From: Panorpa germanica
Lineage: Eukaryota; Arthropoda; Insecta; Mecoptera; Panorpidae
Length of the DNA stretch: 64,000 bases
Direction: 5' to 3'
Assembly (NCBI GenBank): GCA_963678705.1
Contig: OY783219.1
Span: forward strand, 13,268,001 to 13,332,000
Part shown: in pieces, positions 23,512 to 38,900 of the stretch
Numbering within the stretch: the stretch's first letter is position 1
Layout: each line of letters opens with the position of its first letter
The notes under the pieces: model-generated
Database searches by the model: none
What the model saw: only the letters and a program-made list of their open reading frames with translations
Told to the model about the DNA's origin: nothing
Program-made: the position numbers and the translations under genes

Positions 23512-24191
23512 TTATGTTATATTAAATAAACCATAATTATATACCTCCGTTATTACCTCCGGAAAACTGAATGCAAGGCTATTGAATTTTATCAGCAAAA
23601 ATTCCATGAGTTCCTTAACGGAATAAATTTTCTGAATTTTAGATTTTAAGCATGTTTTCGAAGCAATTAATTGTTCATAAAGATCAACTGACATGTCTTT
23701 ACTGTATTTAGCAGACAGTTTTCCGTCACACTTTTTTAATATTTCGTTTGAAAAAGATAAGAGTTTCTCCAGTTGTAATACTTCGAACATACTACTTAGG
23801 TCACAAAGCCTCTGAAATCTTTAGCAATAGTACACATTGACTCCGGGTCTGAAATTCTCTTATCTTCTGATAGCTCATCAAAAAAACGCTTCGTTATCTT
23901 CTTTCTTATATTTTTGAAAACAGCCCCACTCTTTTGATAGATCTCTGGACTCGTTCAGCAAACCATAGAACTAATTTTGATTTCTTTTATTTCGGTCAGT
24001 CTATTCAAAAGATTACTTAGCAAAATACTAACTTTCTGTAAGTCATTATTTTCATGCTGTAGAGCTTTAAAAACAAGATTAATGATTTCAAATAGTGAAG
24101 AAAATTTTTTTGCTTACACAAGTTTGGGGCCCCTGTAGCCCAGGGGCCCCGTATCTTTGATACGGCAGATACAGCGGTAGCTACGCTACTG
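23512..24191 (-). pseudogene. hAT-like (ZMYM1-type) transposase fragment, copy 1
   Basis: Minus-strand frames give KRFFDELSEDKRISDPES near 23860 and MFEVLQLEKLLSFSNEIL from 23790, in the order of the C-terminal half of hAT transposases of the ZMYM1-like group. Frames are broken. The right edge reads GTAGCTACGCTACTG, which pairs with the CAATGGCGTAGC end of the copy at 48631. A near-palindrome GGGGCCCC...GGGGCCCC lies just inside. The catalytic N-terminal part is absent. Confidence 0.6.
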
Positions 24192-25408
24192 GTTTAGCGT
24201 GAAAGACTGTCTTTACGTCATTAATGTTATTTGGCACAATTAATAGATTTCTTTTCCATTTTTTGAATAGAATTACCTTTTCTTTCTTTTTAGCTCTCTC
24301 GAACACTAAATTTCTGTTTATTTTTTGAAGATTGAGCTTATGGAAATACCAGATTTTCTCGATTTTTTTTCAAGATAAGAAGCTAAGTTCCACCTCGGAG
24401 GGAAGGGAGTGTGGTGTTTATGGTAAAATCTATGTGGGAAAGAAGTTTTAAGGATTCCAAAATGGATAGCTTCTAAAGAGCATGCATAATACGTCACACA
24501 AATTTCATAATATTTTTAGATCCCCTGTCCGCATTGTCACGTCTTGTCAGACATTGTTTGAATAACAATTTCTCCTTTAAACTTATTTTGTTTTTTGCTT
24601 TTATTTTTCCTGTTCTAAGCAAGTAGCGTATTAGATTAGAAACATATAAATCCCCCCTCCCGTACTTATCACCTCTTGTTATACTTTCAGGACCCCCAAA
24701 TGTGGTACGTGACCTAATACACTATAAATAGTCTAAAAATTAAAGTCGCTGTAAAACGAAGGAAGAAATATTGGTTTCGAACTGACTTTAATTTATCAAA
24801 CTTAATTTAGTAAAATACATTACCATATTTTTGTTAATATAGTCAAAGTAATTGCACTTTTAAATCGATAAAACTTCAATGTTACTTTGATTTAATAGGA
24901 GACACGGGTATGCTAAGCTACAACGGGCTATTAAATGTTTCACGTTTCGCGATTGTATGGCGATGCATTTTATATCAAAATGTATGATTGTAATTGCTAT
25001 TTTTTCTTTTTCTTTTTTATATTTATACATAATGTAATAAAAAAGTGATAATCTACTTTTTATATACGTAATTTTTTAAATCTAACAAATGCATCGATAG
25101 TATAGATTTCAAAACTTAAAGTGATCCTAATTAACGTGTTTCGCATATCTAAGTACATGAAGAATTTAAAATGATTTTGTGGCAATAACAGTTGCATTGG
25201 AAATGCAGAACAATGGCCTCCAAAATAGGATACGTGATAGATGATATTTAAGGAAGCTATCTGGAATATTGCATCATAAACTGAGTAATTGTAGAATTAT
25301 TTTTTGAAGGAACATGAACTTAAGGGTCGTCTAGGACCGCTTTTCGTATCGGTGTGCCCTTAAGCACAACTTGTGATGCGCGCCCCCAAACCAGGAATTT
25401 TTCGTAAT
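24192..25408. other. Intergenic, no gene seen
   Basis: AT-rich sequence with two short C-rich phrases near 24520 and 24655 that resemble decayed transposon pieces. No exon, RNA gene or complete element could be supported. Confidence 0.4.
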
Positions 25409-26129
25409 GGGCTTGTGTCCTCATTTTTTAGTGGTCAATTTTTCCATTGTTGATTGAAATTGATGTTAATAAATGTGTATTGGCCTGTCTATTTTATTAA
25501 ATATCTAAATGTTGACGGAGATATAGCAATTAAAAATTTGAATTGTAGTTTTAGTATTAGAGATGGTCGGCCATTTTTGTATGACGTGAAAAGAATTTTA
25601 ACGTCAGTTTGCGTTAGTTATTTGTTGAGCAGGACAGTGCTGTGGTAATGTTTTGTAGCTGTTGGTAGTCGAAATATTCAAGTCAAGTCAAGTCAAAGAA
25701 TAATAAGTTTTTATTTTATTTAACCCTGTTACGGCAGACATAATATGGGTATTTTATTGTTTCTTGAAATAGCTGTAAATAATATTTGATATTTTGATAT
25801 ATAAATACATATAGCAGAGATTTATGAGCTGTAAGTTTGGTAACCTCTAAACTTGCTAAAGTTCTATCTTATACTATCTTTCTACTTTAATCTTTCTCTT
25901 TGAATAGTATCTCTTTTACGCTCTGTTGTACACAAGAACTAGTGGCTGCGATGTCACATACAGTTGGAATGTTGTCCAACGTTGAATCCCTTTAATAATT
26001 AAAAAGAAAAAATGACTTTAAGTTATTAAAGGAGTTATTAAAAAATAATTTAACATTTGTGGTTCTAGTAACCAACTTTATCAATTTATAGTACAGTTAT
26101 ATAGAAATTAAGACATAGGACACTAGCCC
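25409..26129 (+). mobile_element. Full-length R-C element (MITE-like)
   Basis: The best-preserved copy, 721 bp, begins GGGCTTGTGTCCTC and ends AGGACACTAGCCC. The surrounding bases TAAT...ATTA extend the inverted repeat and are compatible with a TA target, as in mariner-type MITEs. At least eight copies or fragments occur in the window. No coding capacity. Confidence 0.65.
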
Positions 26130-26329
26130 ATTAAAAGAAAAAATTATTCCCAACAATTATTATTACAAAAACATAATACTAAGTTCCGTGGTCCTAGGAA
26201 TCCCGTAAATTATTAATAAGATTAAAAAAAAATTACAAAGTTACATAATCATAATTTTTAATTTACTAATACTTTAATTTATTATTATTATTATTATTTA
26301 ATAATTGTTTTGCCTCCCGCCGGTACAGT

Positions 26330-26650
26330 TTACATCCTACAGTTCCATATTTAATGTTTCTTGCCTTTTGTGATTATATTTCATTTCTTTCTTACTTAGT
26401 AATATACTAAACTACTAAAAAATAAAAACTGATGCTATCTATTCCATTTTCTCCCCTTTCTTAATGTTGCTGTGTTCTTCTGCACTCCTTAACCATTTTC
26501 TCATCTGTGCTTGTTTCCTGTTCCTCTTCTTCCTCACTTCTTCATGGTTACTTCGCCATCAACCTCTTTCTTTGTTGTCGCCTCTCAATAGCTTCTTTAC
26601 CCTCCTTTCACTGACAATTATGAATTCGCACTCCTTTCTAATTATTTAAT
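26330..26650 (-). repeat. Pyrimidine-rich dispersed repeat (family R-E), copy 5
   Basis: A C/T-rich block with TGTGTTCTTCTGCACTCC and TCCTCTTCTTCCTCACTTC. It lies about 320 bases upstream of the giant gene. No promoter element could be identified in it. Confidence 0.35.
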
Positions 26651-26964
26651 ATGTAACAAAATATAATCTTGCATAAAATGCTTTATTAAGGTCAGAAAAT
26701 GTAAATTTATGTCGAAAGGTTATTATATAACCTTTTTAGCCTTATAACCTTTTGTTATATAATACTTTAAAACATTTGAATCCAGTTTCTTAAGTTACTT
26801 GCTACCTGCAAAGCGGCTTCGCTTTCAAGTTAGCAAATAACAGAGACAGAGATAATATATTGTAAAACAGAAAAATTTCATTAATACTTTAAATTCTAAA
26901 TTACTTCATTTTAGGTGAATTATGTGATTCGAACTTCATTAAACTAATGAGGTAGGAGAAAAAG

Positions 26965-29900
26965 ATGTTATGTAATACGATAAAAGTAATATTAATATAT
27001 GCAATAGCTATTTTAATAACTTTCAAAAACAAAATACACAAATTAGACAAATACGAAACCAAAGCAACTTTAGATCCGGAAATAAGCACGATTGTAATAA
27101 ATACTGAAACAAAGAAAAATACAAGAGATATCCATGTCTTCCTAGAAATAGAAACATATGATACTGACCCAAATACTGAAACTATAGATAGTCTTACAAA
27201 TTTGATTACTACTATTACGACAACTAAAACCGATGTAACTAGTGCAACAAAACATAGTTCTATTGATCGTAATTCCACAATGTCAAAAAAAACAACTGTA
27301 CAGGCTACCACAAAAGATATTGGTAAATTAATTCATACTAAGACTGAAAGTAATGTTGTTATAATACATACTACGGAAGAAAATGATGCTGATTTGATTC
27401 CTACTATGTCAGAAAGTAATGCTAACAGAATCCCTACTACGAAAGAAAGTAATGCAGATATCATTCCAACTACAATAGAAAGTAATGCAGACAAAACCTT
27501 TACTACGATAGTAAGTAATGGTGATATAATTCCTACTACAATAGAAATTAATGAAGATGTAATTCTTACTACATCAGGAAGTAATTCTAATATATTTCCT
27601 ACTACAACAGAAAACAAAGCCCATCTTACTCTCAGCACGACAAAAAGTAATGCTGATATAATTCACTATACAACATCAAGTACTACTAATATGATTTCTA
27701 CTACGTCAGAAAGTAATGCAGATATGATTCCCACTACAATAGAAAGCCAAGCTAATATAATTTCTACTACAATAGAAAGTAGTACCGATATAATTTTTAT
27801 TACAATAGAAAGTAGTGCTAATTTAATTTCTACTACAATGGAAAGTAATGCTGATATAATTTCTACTACAACAGAAAGCAATGCTAATATAATTTCTACT
27901 ACAATTGAAAGTAATGCTGATATAATTTCTACTACAATAGAAAGTAATGCTGTTAATATTTCTAATACATCAGAAAGTAATGCTGATATAATTTCTACTA
28001 CAATAGAAAGTAATGCTGATAAGAGTTCTACTACAATAGAAAGTAATGCTGATAAAATTTCTACTACAATAGAAAGTAATGCTGATATAATTTCAACAAC
28101 AATAGAAAGTAATGCTAATGTAATTTCTACTACAATAAAAAGTAATACTGATATAATTTCTACTACAATAGAAAGTAATGGTAATGTAATTTCTACTACA
28201 ATAAAAAGTAATGCTGATATAATTTCTACTACAATAGAAAGTAATGCTGATAATATTTCTACTACATCAGAAAGTAATGCTGATATGCTTTCAACTACAA
28301 TAAAAAGTAGTACCGATATACTTTTTACTACGATAAAAAGTAATGCTGATATAACTTTTACTACAATAGAAAGTAATGCTGATAGTATTTCTAATACATC
28401 AGAAAGTGATGCTGATAAGATATCTAACACATCAGAAAGTAGTACTGATATAATTTTTACTACAATAGAAAATATTGCTGATGTAACTTCTGCTACAATA
28501 GAGAGTAATGCTGATATAATTTCTACTTCAATAGAAAGTAATGCTGATTTAATTTATTCCACAGTAAAAAGTAATGCTGATATAATTTATACTACAACAG
28601 AAGGCAATTCTAATATAATTTCTACTCCAATAAAAAGTAATGCTGATATATTTTCTACTACAATAGAAAGTAATGCTGATGTAATTTCTACTACAATAGA
28701 AAGTAATGCTGATATAATTTCTACTACAATAGAAAGTAATGCTGATGTAATATCTACTACAATAGAAAGTTATGCTGATATAATTTCTACTACAATAGAA
28801 AGTAATGCTGACAATATTTCTAATACATCTGAAAGTAATGCTGATATAATTTCTATATCAATAGAAAGTAATGCTGATAATATTTCTAATACATCTGAAA
28901 GTACCGCTGATATAATTTCTGCTACAATAGAAAGTATTGCCGATAATATATCTATTACAGCAGAAACTATAGCTGATATTATTTCTACTACAACAGAGAG
29001 TAATGCAGATAAGATATATAATACATCAGAAAGTAGTACTGACTTAGTTTCTACTACAATAGAAAGTAATGCTGATATAATTTATTCTACAATAAAAAGT
29101 AATGCAGATTTAATTTCTACTTCAATAAAAAGTAATGCTGATTTAATTTCTACTACAATAGAAAGTAATGCTGATAATATTTCTAATACATCAGAAAGTA
29201 ATGCTGATATAATTTATACTACAACAGAAGGCAATTCTAATATAATTTCTACTACAATAGAAAATAATGTTGATATAATTTCTACTACAATAAAAAGTAA
29301 TGCTGATATAATTTTAACTACGATAGAAAGTAATGCTAATATAACTTCTAGTACAACAGAAAACAATGCTAATATAAATTTTACTACAATAGAAAGTAAT
29401 GCTGATATAATTTCTACTACAATAGAAAGTAATGCTGATATAACTTCTACTACAATAAAAAGTAATGCTGATATAATTTCTACTACAATAGGAAGTATTG
29501 CTGATATAAATTCTACTACAATAGAAAGTAATGCTGATATAATTTCTACTACAATAGAAAGCAATGCTGATATAACTTCTACTACAATAAAAAGTAATGC
29601 TGATATAATTTCTACTACTTCAAAAAGTAGTACCGATATAATTGTAACTACAATAGAAAGTAGTGCTGATATAATTTCTACTACAATAGAAAGTAATGCT
29701 GATATATTATCTACTACAACAGAAAGCAATGCTAATATAATTTCGACTACAATAGAAAGTAATGCTGATAATATTTCTAATACATTAGAGGGTAATGCTG
29801 ATATAATTTTAACTACAATAGAAAGTAATGCTGATAATATTTCTAATACATTTGAAAGTACAGCTGATATAATTTCTACTACAATAGAAAGTGATGCTTA

Positions 29901-32900
29901 TAAGATAACTAATACATCAGAAAGTAGTACTGATATAGTTCTTACTACAATAGCAAATATTGCTGATGTAATTTCTACTACAATAGATAGTAATGCTAAT
30001 TTAATTTATTCCACAATAGAAAGTAATGCTAATATAACTTATACTACAACAGAAGGCAATTCTAATATAATTTCTACTACAATATTAAGTAATGTTGATT
30101 TAATTTCTACTACAATAGAAAGTAATGTTGATTTAATTTCTACTGCAATAGAAAGTAACGCAGATAAAATAAACAATACATCAGAAAGTAGCACTGACTT
30201 AATTTCTGCTACAATAGAAAGCAATGCTGATATAATTTATACTACAATAGAAAGTAATGCTGATGTAATATCTACTACAATAGAAAGTAATGCTGATATA
30301 ATTTCTACTACAATGGAAAGTAATGCTGATAATATTTTTAATACATCAGAAAGTATTGCTGATATAATTTCTACTACAATAGAAAGTATTGCCGATAATA
30401 GTTCTAATACAGCAGAAACTATAGCTGATATTATTTCTACTACAACTGAGAGTAATGCAGATAAGATATATAATACATCAGAAAGTAGTACTGACTTAAT
30501 TCCTACTACAATAGAAAGTAATGGTGATATAAATTTTACTACAAAAGAAAACAATGCTAATATAATTTCTACTTCAATAGACAGCAATGCTGATATAATT
30601 TTTACTACAATAGAAAGCAATGCTAATATAATTTCTACTACAATAGAAAGAATTGCTGATATAATTTCTACTACAAGAGAAAGTAATGCTGATAATGTTT
30701 TTAATACATCAGAAAGTAATGCTGATATAATTTATACTACAACAGAAGGCAATTCTAATATAATTTCTACTACAATAGAAAGTAATGCTGATATAATTTC
30801 TACTACAATAGAAAGTAATGCTCATATAATTTTAACTACAATAGAAAATAATGCTAATATAATTTCTAGTACAACAGAAAACAATGCTAATATAATTTTT
30901 ACTACAATAGAAAGTAATGCTGATTTAATTTCTACTACAATAGAGAATAATGCTGATATAATTTCTACTACAATAGAAAGTAATGCTGATTTAATTTCTA
31001 CTTCAATAGAAAGTAATGCTGATATAATTTCTACTACAATAGAAAGTATTACTGATATAATTCTTACTACAGCAGAAAGCAATGCTAATATAATTTATAC
31101 TACTGTAGAAAATAATGCTGATATAACTCCTACTGCAATAGAAAGTAATGCTAATATAATTTCTACTACAATAGAAAGTAATGTTGATATAATTTCTACT
31201 TTAATAGAAAGTAATGCTGATATAATTTCTACTACTATAGAAAGTAGTACCGATATAATTGTTACTACAAGAGAAAGTAGTGCTGATATAATTTCTACTA
31301 CAATAGAAAGTAATGCTGATATAATTTCTAATACAATAGAAAGTAATGCTGATGTAATTTCTACTACAATAGAAGGTAATGCTGATATATTTTCTACTAC
31401 AATAGAAAGTAATGCTGATGTAATATCTACTACAATAGAAAGTACTGCTGATATAATTTCTACTACAATTAAAAGTAATGCTGATAGTATTTCTAATACA
31501 GCAGAAAGTATAACTGATATTATTTTTACTACAACAGAGAGTAATGCAGATAAGATATATAATACATCAGAAAGTAATACTGACTTAATTTCTACTACAA
31601 TAGAAAGTAATGCTGATATAATTTTTACTACAACAGAAAGCAATGCTAATATAATTTCTACTACAATAGAAAGTATTGCTGAAGTAATTTCTACTTCAAT
31701 GGAAAGTAATGCTGATATAATTTCTATTACAATAGAAAGTATTACAGATATAATTCTTACTACAACAGAAATCAATGCTAATATAATTTCTACTACAATA
31801 GAAAATAATGCTGATATAATTCCTACTTCAATAGAAAGTAATGCTAACATATTTTCTACTACAATAGAAAGTAACGCTAATATAATTTCTACTACAATAG
31901 TAATTAATACTGATATAATTTCTACTACAATAGAAAGTAATGCTGATAATATTTCTAATATATCAGAAAGTAATGCTGATATAATTTCTTCTACAATAGA
32001 AAGTAATGCTGATAATATGTCTACTACAATAGAAAGTGATGCTAATAAGATAACTAATACATCAGAAAGTAGTACTGATATAATTTTTACTACAATAGAA
32101 AATATTGCTGATGTAATTTCTGCTACAATAGAGAGTAATGCTGATATAATTTCTACTTTAATAGAAAGTAATGCTGATTTAATTTATTCCACAGTAGAAA
32201 GTAATGCTGATATAATTTATACTACAACAGAAGGCAATTCTAATATAATTTCTACTAGTATAGTAAGTAATGTTGATTTAATTTCTACTACAATAGAAAG
32301 TAATGTTGATTTAATTTCTACTGCAATAGAAAGTAACGCAGATAAAATAAACAATACATCAGAAAGTAGCACTGACTTAATTTCTGCTACAATAGAAAGC
32401 AATGCTGATATAATTTATACTACAATAGAAAGTAATGCTGATGTAATATCTACTACAATAGAAAGTAATGCTGATATAATTTCTACTACAATGGAAAGTA
32501 ATGCTGATAATATTTCTAATACATCAGAAAGTATTGCTGATATAATTTCTACTACAATAGAAAGTATTGCCGATAATAGTTCTAATACAGCAGAAACTAT
32601 AGCTGATATTATTTCTACTACAACTGAGAGTAATGCAGATAAGATATATAATACATCAGAAAGTAGTACTGATTTAATTTCTACTACAATAGAAAGTAAT
32701 GGTGATATAAATTTTACTACAAAAGAAAACAATGCTAATATAATTTCTACTTCAATAGAAAGCAATGCTGATATAATTTCTACTACAATAGAAAGCAATG
32801 CTAATATAATTTTTACTACAATAGAAAGAATTGCTGATATAATTTCTACTACAAGAGAAAGTAATGCTGATAATGTTTTTAATACATCAGAAAGTAATGC

Positions 32901-35900
32901 TGATATAATTTATACTACAACAGAAGGCAATTCTAATATAATTTCTACTACAATAGAAAGTAATGCTGATATAATTTCTACTACAATAGAAAGTAATGCT
33001 CATATAATTTTAACTACAATAGAAAATAATGCTGATATAATTTCTAGTACAACAGAAAACAATGCTAATATAATTTTTACTACAATAGAAAGTAATGCTG
33101 ATTTAATTTCTACTACAATAGAGAATAATGCTGATATAATTTCTACTACAATAGAAAGTAATGCTGATATTATTTCTACTACAATAGAAAGTAATGCTGA
33201 TATAACTTCTACTACAATAAAAAGTAATGCTGATATAATTTCTACTACTTTAAAAAGTAGTACCGATATAATTTTTACTACAATAGAAAATTTTGCCGAA
33301 GTAATTTCTACTACAATAGAAAGTAATGCTGATTTAATTTCTACTTCAATAGAAAGTAATGCTGATATAATTTCTACTACAATAGAAAGTATTACTGATA
33401 TAATTCTTACTACAGCAGAAAGCAATGCTAATATAATTTATACTACTGTAGAAAATAATGCTGATATAACTCCTACTGCAATAGAAAGTAATGCTAATAT
33501 AATTTCTACTACAATAGAAAGTAATGTTGATATAATTTCTATTTTAATAGAAAGTAATGCTGATATAATTTCTACTACTATAGAAAGTAGTACCGATATA
33601 ATTGTTACTACAAGAGAAAGTAGTGCTGATATAATTTCTACTACAATAGAAAGTAATGCTGATATAATTTCTAATACAATAGAAAGTAATGCTGATGTAA
33701 TTTCTACTACAATAGAAGGTAATGCTGATATATTTTCTACTACAATAGAAAGTAATGCTGATGTAATATCTACTACAATAGAAAGTACTGCTGTTATAAT
33801 TTCTACTACAATTAAAAGTAATGCTGATAGTATTTCTAATACAGCAGAAAGTATAGCTGATATTATTTTTACTACAACAGAGAGTAATGCAGATAAGATA
33901 TATAATACATCAGAAAGTAATACTGACTTAATTTCTACTACAATAGAAAGTAATGCTAATATAATTTTTACTACAACAGAAAGCAATGCTAATATAATTT
34001 CTACTACAATAGAAAGTATTGCTGAAGTAATTTCTACTTCAATAGAAAGTAATGCTGATATAATTTCTATTACAATAGAAAGTATTACAGATATAATTCT
34101 TACTACAACAGAAATCAATGCTAATATAATTTCTACTACAATAGAAAATAATGCTGATATAATTCCTACTTCAATAGAAAGTAATGCTAACATATTTTCT
34201 ACTACAATAGAAAGTAACGCTAATATAATTTCTACTACAATAGTAATTAATACTGATATAATTTCTACTACAATAGAAAGTAATGCTGATAATATTTCTA
34301 ATATATCAGAAAGTAATGCTGATATAATTTCTTCTACAATAGAAAGTAATGCTGATAATATTTCTACTACAATAGAAAGTGATGCTGATAAGATATCTAA
34401 CACATCAGAAAGTAGTACTGATATAATTTTTACTACAATAGAAAATATTGCTGATGTAATTTCTGCTACAATAGAGAGTAATGCTGATATAATTTCTACT
34501 TTAATAGAAAGTAATGCTGATTTAATTTATTCCACAGTAGAAAGTAATGCTGATGTAATTTATACTACAACAGAAGGCAATTCTAATATAATTTCTACTA
34601 CAATAGAAAGTAATGTTGATATAATTTCTACTACAATAAAAAGTAATGCTGATATAATTTTAACTACGATAGAAAGTAATGCTAATATAACTTCTAGTAC
34701 AACAGAAAACAATGCTAATATAAATTTTACTACAATTGAAAGTAAAGCTGATATAATTTCTACTACAATAGAAAGTAATGCTGATATAACTTCTACTACA
34801 ATAAAAAGAAATGCTGATATAATTTCTACTACAATAGGAAGAATTGCTGATATAAATTCTACTACAATAGAAAGTAAAGCTGATATAATTTCTACTACAA
34901 TAGAAAGTAATGCTGATATAACTTCTACTACAATAAAAAGTAATGCTGATATAATTTCTACTACTTTAAAAAGTAGTACCGATATAATTGTAACTACAAT
35001 AGAAAGTAGTGCTGATATAATTATTACTACAATGGAAAGTAATGCTGATATATTATCTACTACAACAGAAAGCAATGCTAATATAATTTCGACTACAATA
35101 GAAAGTAATGCTGATAATATTTCTAATACATTAGAGAGTAATGCTGATATAATTTTAACTACAATAGAAAGTAATGCTGATAATATCTCTAATACATCTG
35201 AAAGTACAGCTGATATAATTTCTACTACAATAGAAAATGATGCTAATAAGATAACTAATACATCAGAAAGTAGTACTAATATAGTTCTTACTACAATAGA
35301 AAATATTGCTGAAGTAATTTTTACTACAATAGAAAGTAATGCTAATTTAATTTATTCCACAATAGAAAGTAATGCTAATATAAGTTATACTACAACAGAA
35401 GGCAATTCTAATATAATTTCTACTACAATAATAAGTAATGTTGATTTAATTTCTACTACAATAGAAAGTAATGTTGCTTTATTTTCTACTGCAATAGAAA
35501 GTAACGCAGATAAAATAAACAATACATCAGAAAGTAGCACTGACTTAATTTCTGCTACAATAGAAAGCAATGCTAATATAATTTATACTACAATAGAAAG
35601 TAATGCTGATGTAATATCTACTACAATAGAAAGTAATGCTGATATAATTTCTACTACAATAGAAAGTAATGCTGATTATATTTCTAATACCTCAGAAAGT
35701 AATGCTGATATAATTTCTACTACAATAGAAAGTAATGCTGATAATATTTCTAATACATCTGAAAGTTTACCTAATATAATTTTTACAACAATAGGAAGTA
35801 ATGCTGATAATATTTTTAATACATCTGAAAGTACAGCTAATATAATTTCTACTACAATAGAAAGTTTTTCTGATAAGAGTTCTACTACAATAGAAAGTAA

Positions 35901-38900
35901 TGCTGATATAATTTCTACTACAATAGAAAGTACTGCTGATATAATTTTAACTGCAATGGAAAGTAATGCTGATGTAAGTTCTACTACAACAGAAAGCAAT
36001 GCTAATATAATTTCTACTACAATTGAAAGTAATGCTGATAATATATCTAATACATCAGAAAGTAATGCTGATATAATTTCTGCTACAATAGAAAGTAGTA
36101 CCGATATAATTGTTACTACAATAGAAAGTAGTGGTAATATAATTTCTACTACAATAAAAAGTAATGCTGCTGTAATTTCTACTACAATTGAAAGTAATGC
36201 AGATGTAATATCTACTACAATAGAAAGTAATGCTGATATCATTTCTACTACAATGGAAAGTAATGCTGATAATATTTCTAATACATCAGAAAGTATTGCT
36301 GACATAATTTCTACTACATTAGAAAGTATTGCTGATAATAGTTCTAATACAGCAGAAACTATAGCTGATATTATTTCTACTTCAACTGAGAGTAATGCAG
36401 ATAAGATATATAATACATCAGAAAGTAGTACTGACTTAATTTCTACTACAATAGAAAGTAAAGGTGATATAAATTTTACTACAAATAAAAACAATGCTAA
36501 TATAATTTCTACTTCAATAGAAAGCAATGTTGATATAATTTCTACTACAATAGAAAGCAATGCTAATATAATTTCTACTACAATAGAAAGAATTGCTGAT
36601 ATAATTTCTACTACAACAGAAAGTAATGCTGATAATGTTTTTAATACATCAGAAAGTAATGCTGATATAATTTATACTACAACAGAAGGCAATTCTAATA
36701 TAATTTCTACTACAATAGAAAGTAATGCTGATATAATATCTAGTACAACAGAAAACAATGCTAATATAATTTTTACTACAATAGAAAGTAATGCTGATTT
36801 AGTTTCTACTACAATAGAGAATAATGCTGATATAATTTCTACTACAATAGAAAGTAATGCTGATATTATTTCTACTACAATAGAAAGTAATGCTGATATA
36901 ACTTCTAATACAATAAAAAGTAATGCTGATATAATTTCTACTACTTTAAAAAGTAGTACCGATATAATTTTTACTACAATAGAAAGTACTGCTGATATAA
37001 TTTCTACTACAATGGAAAGTAATGCTGATATAATATCTACTACAACAGAAAGCAATGCTAATATAATTTCGACTACAATAGAAAGTAATGCTGATAATAT
37101 TTTTAATACATCAGAGAGTAATGCTGATATAATTTTAACTACAAAAGAAAGTAATGCTGATAATATTTCTAATACATCTGAAACTACAGCTGATATAATT
37201 TCTACTACAATAGAAAGTGATGCTTATAAGATATCTAATACATCAGAAAGTAGTACTGATATAGTTCTTACTACAATAGAAAATATTGCTGATGTAATTT
37301 CTACTACAATAGAAAGTAATGCTAATTTAATTAATTCTACAATAGAAAGTAATAGTAATATAATTTATACTACATCAGAAGGCAATTCTAGTATAATTTC
37401 TAATACAATAGTAAGTAACGTTGATTTAAGTTCTACTACAATAGAAAGTAATGTTGATTTAATTTCTACTACAATAAAAAGTAATGCTGCTGTAATTTCT
37501 ACTACAATAGAAACCAATGTTGATGTAATATCTACTACAATAGAAAGTAATGCTGATATAATTTCTACTACAATGGAAAGTAATGCTGATAATATTTCTA
37601 ATACATCAGAAAGTATTGCTGATATAATTTCTATATCAATAGAAAGTAATGCTGATAATATTTCTTATACATCTGAAAGTACCGCTGATATAATTTCTAC
37701 TACAATAGAAAGTATTGCCGATAAAATTTCTAATACAGCAGAAACTATAGCTGATATTATTTCTACTACAACTGAGAGTAATGCAGATAAGATATATAAT
37801 ACATCAGAAAGTAGTACTGACTTAATTTCTACTACAATAGAAAGTAATGGTGATATAAATTTTACTACAGAAGAAAACAATGCTTATATAATTTCTACTT
37901 CAATAGAAAGCAATGTTGATATAATTTCTACTACAATAGAAAGCAATGCTAATATAATTTCTACTACAATAGAAAGAATTGCTGATATAATTTCTACTAC
38001 AACAGAAAGTAATGCTGATAATGTTTTTAATACATCAGAGAGTAATGCTGATATAATTTATACTACAACAGAAGGCAATTCTAATATAATTTCTACTACA
38101 ATAGAAAGTAATGCTGATATAATTTCTACTACAATAGAAAGTAATGCTCATATAATTTTAACTACAATAGAAAGTAATGCTGATATAATTTCTAGTACAA
38201 CAGAAAACAATGCTAATATAATTTTTACTACAATAGAAAGTAATGCTGATTTAGTTTCTACTACAATAGAGAATAATGCTGATATAATTTCTACTACAAT
38301 AGAAAGTAATGCTGATATTATTTCTACTACAATAGAAAGTAATGCTGATATAACTTCTACTACAATAAAAAGTAATGCTGATATAATTTCTACTACTTTA
38401 AAAAGTAGTACCGATATAATTTTTACTACAATAGAAAGTAGTGCTGATATAATTTCTACTACAATGGAAAGTAATGCTGATATAATATCTACTACAACAG
38501 AAAGCAATGCTAATATAATTTCGACTACAATAGAAAGTAATGCTGATAATATTTTTAATACATCAGAGAGTAATGCTGATATAATTTTAACTACAAAAGA
38601 AAGTAATGCTGATAATATTTCTAATACATCTGAAACTACAGCTGATATAATTTCAACTACAATAGAAAGTGATGCTTATAAGATATCTAATACATCAGAA
38701 AGTAGTACTGATATAGTTCTTACTACAATAGAAAATATTGCTGATGTAATTTCTACTACAATAGAAAGTAATGCTAATTTAATTAATTCTACAATAGAAA
38801 GTAATGGTAATATAATTTATACTACATCAGAAGGCAATTCTAGTATAATTTCTAATACAATAGTAAGTAACGTTGATTTAAGTTCTACTACAATAGAAAG

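Noticed and set aside
23512-24170. Independent small gene on the minus strand
   Set aside because: Matches the hAT remnant at 48631-49554 and has broken frames.
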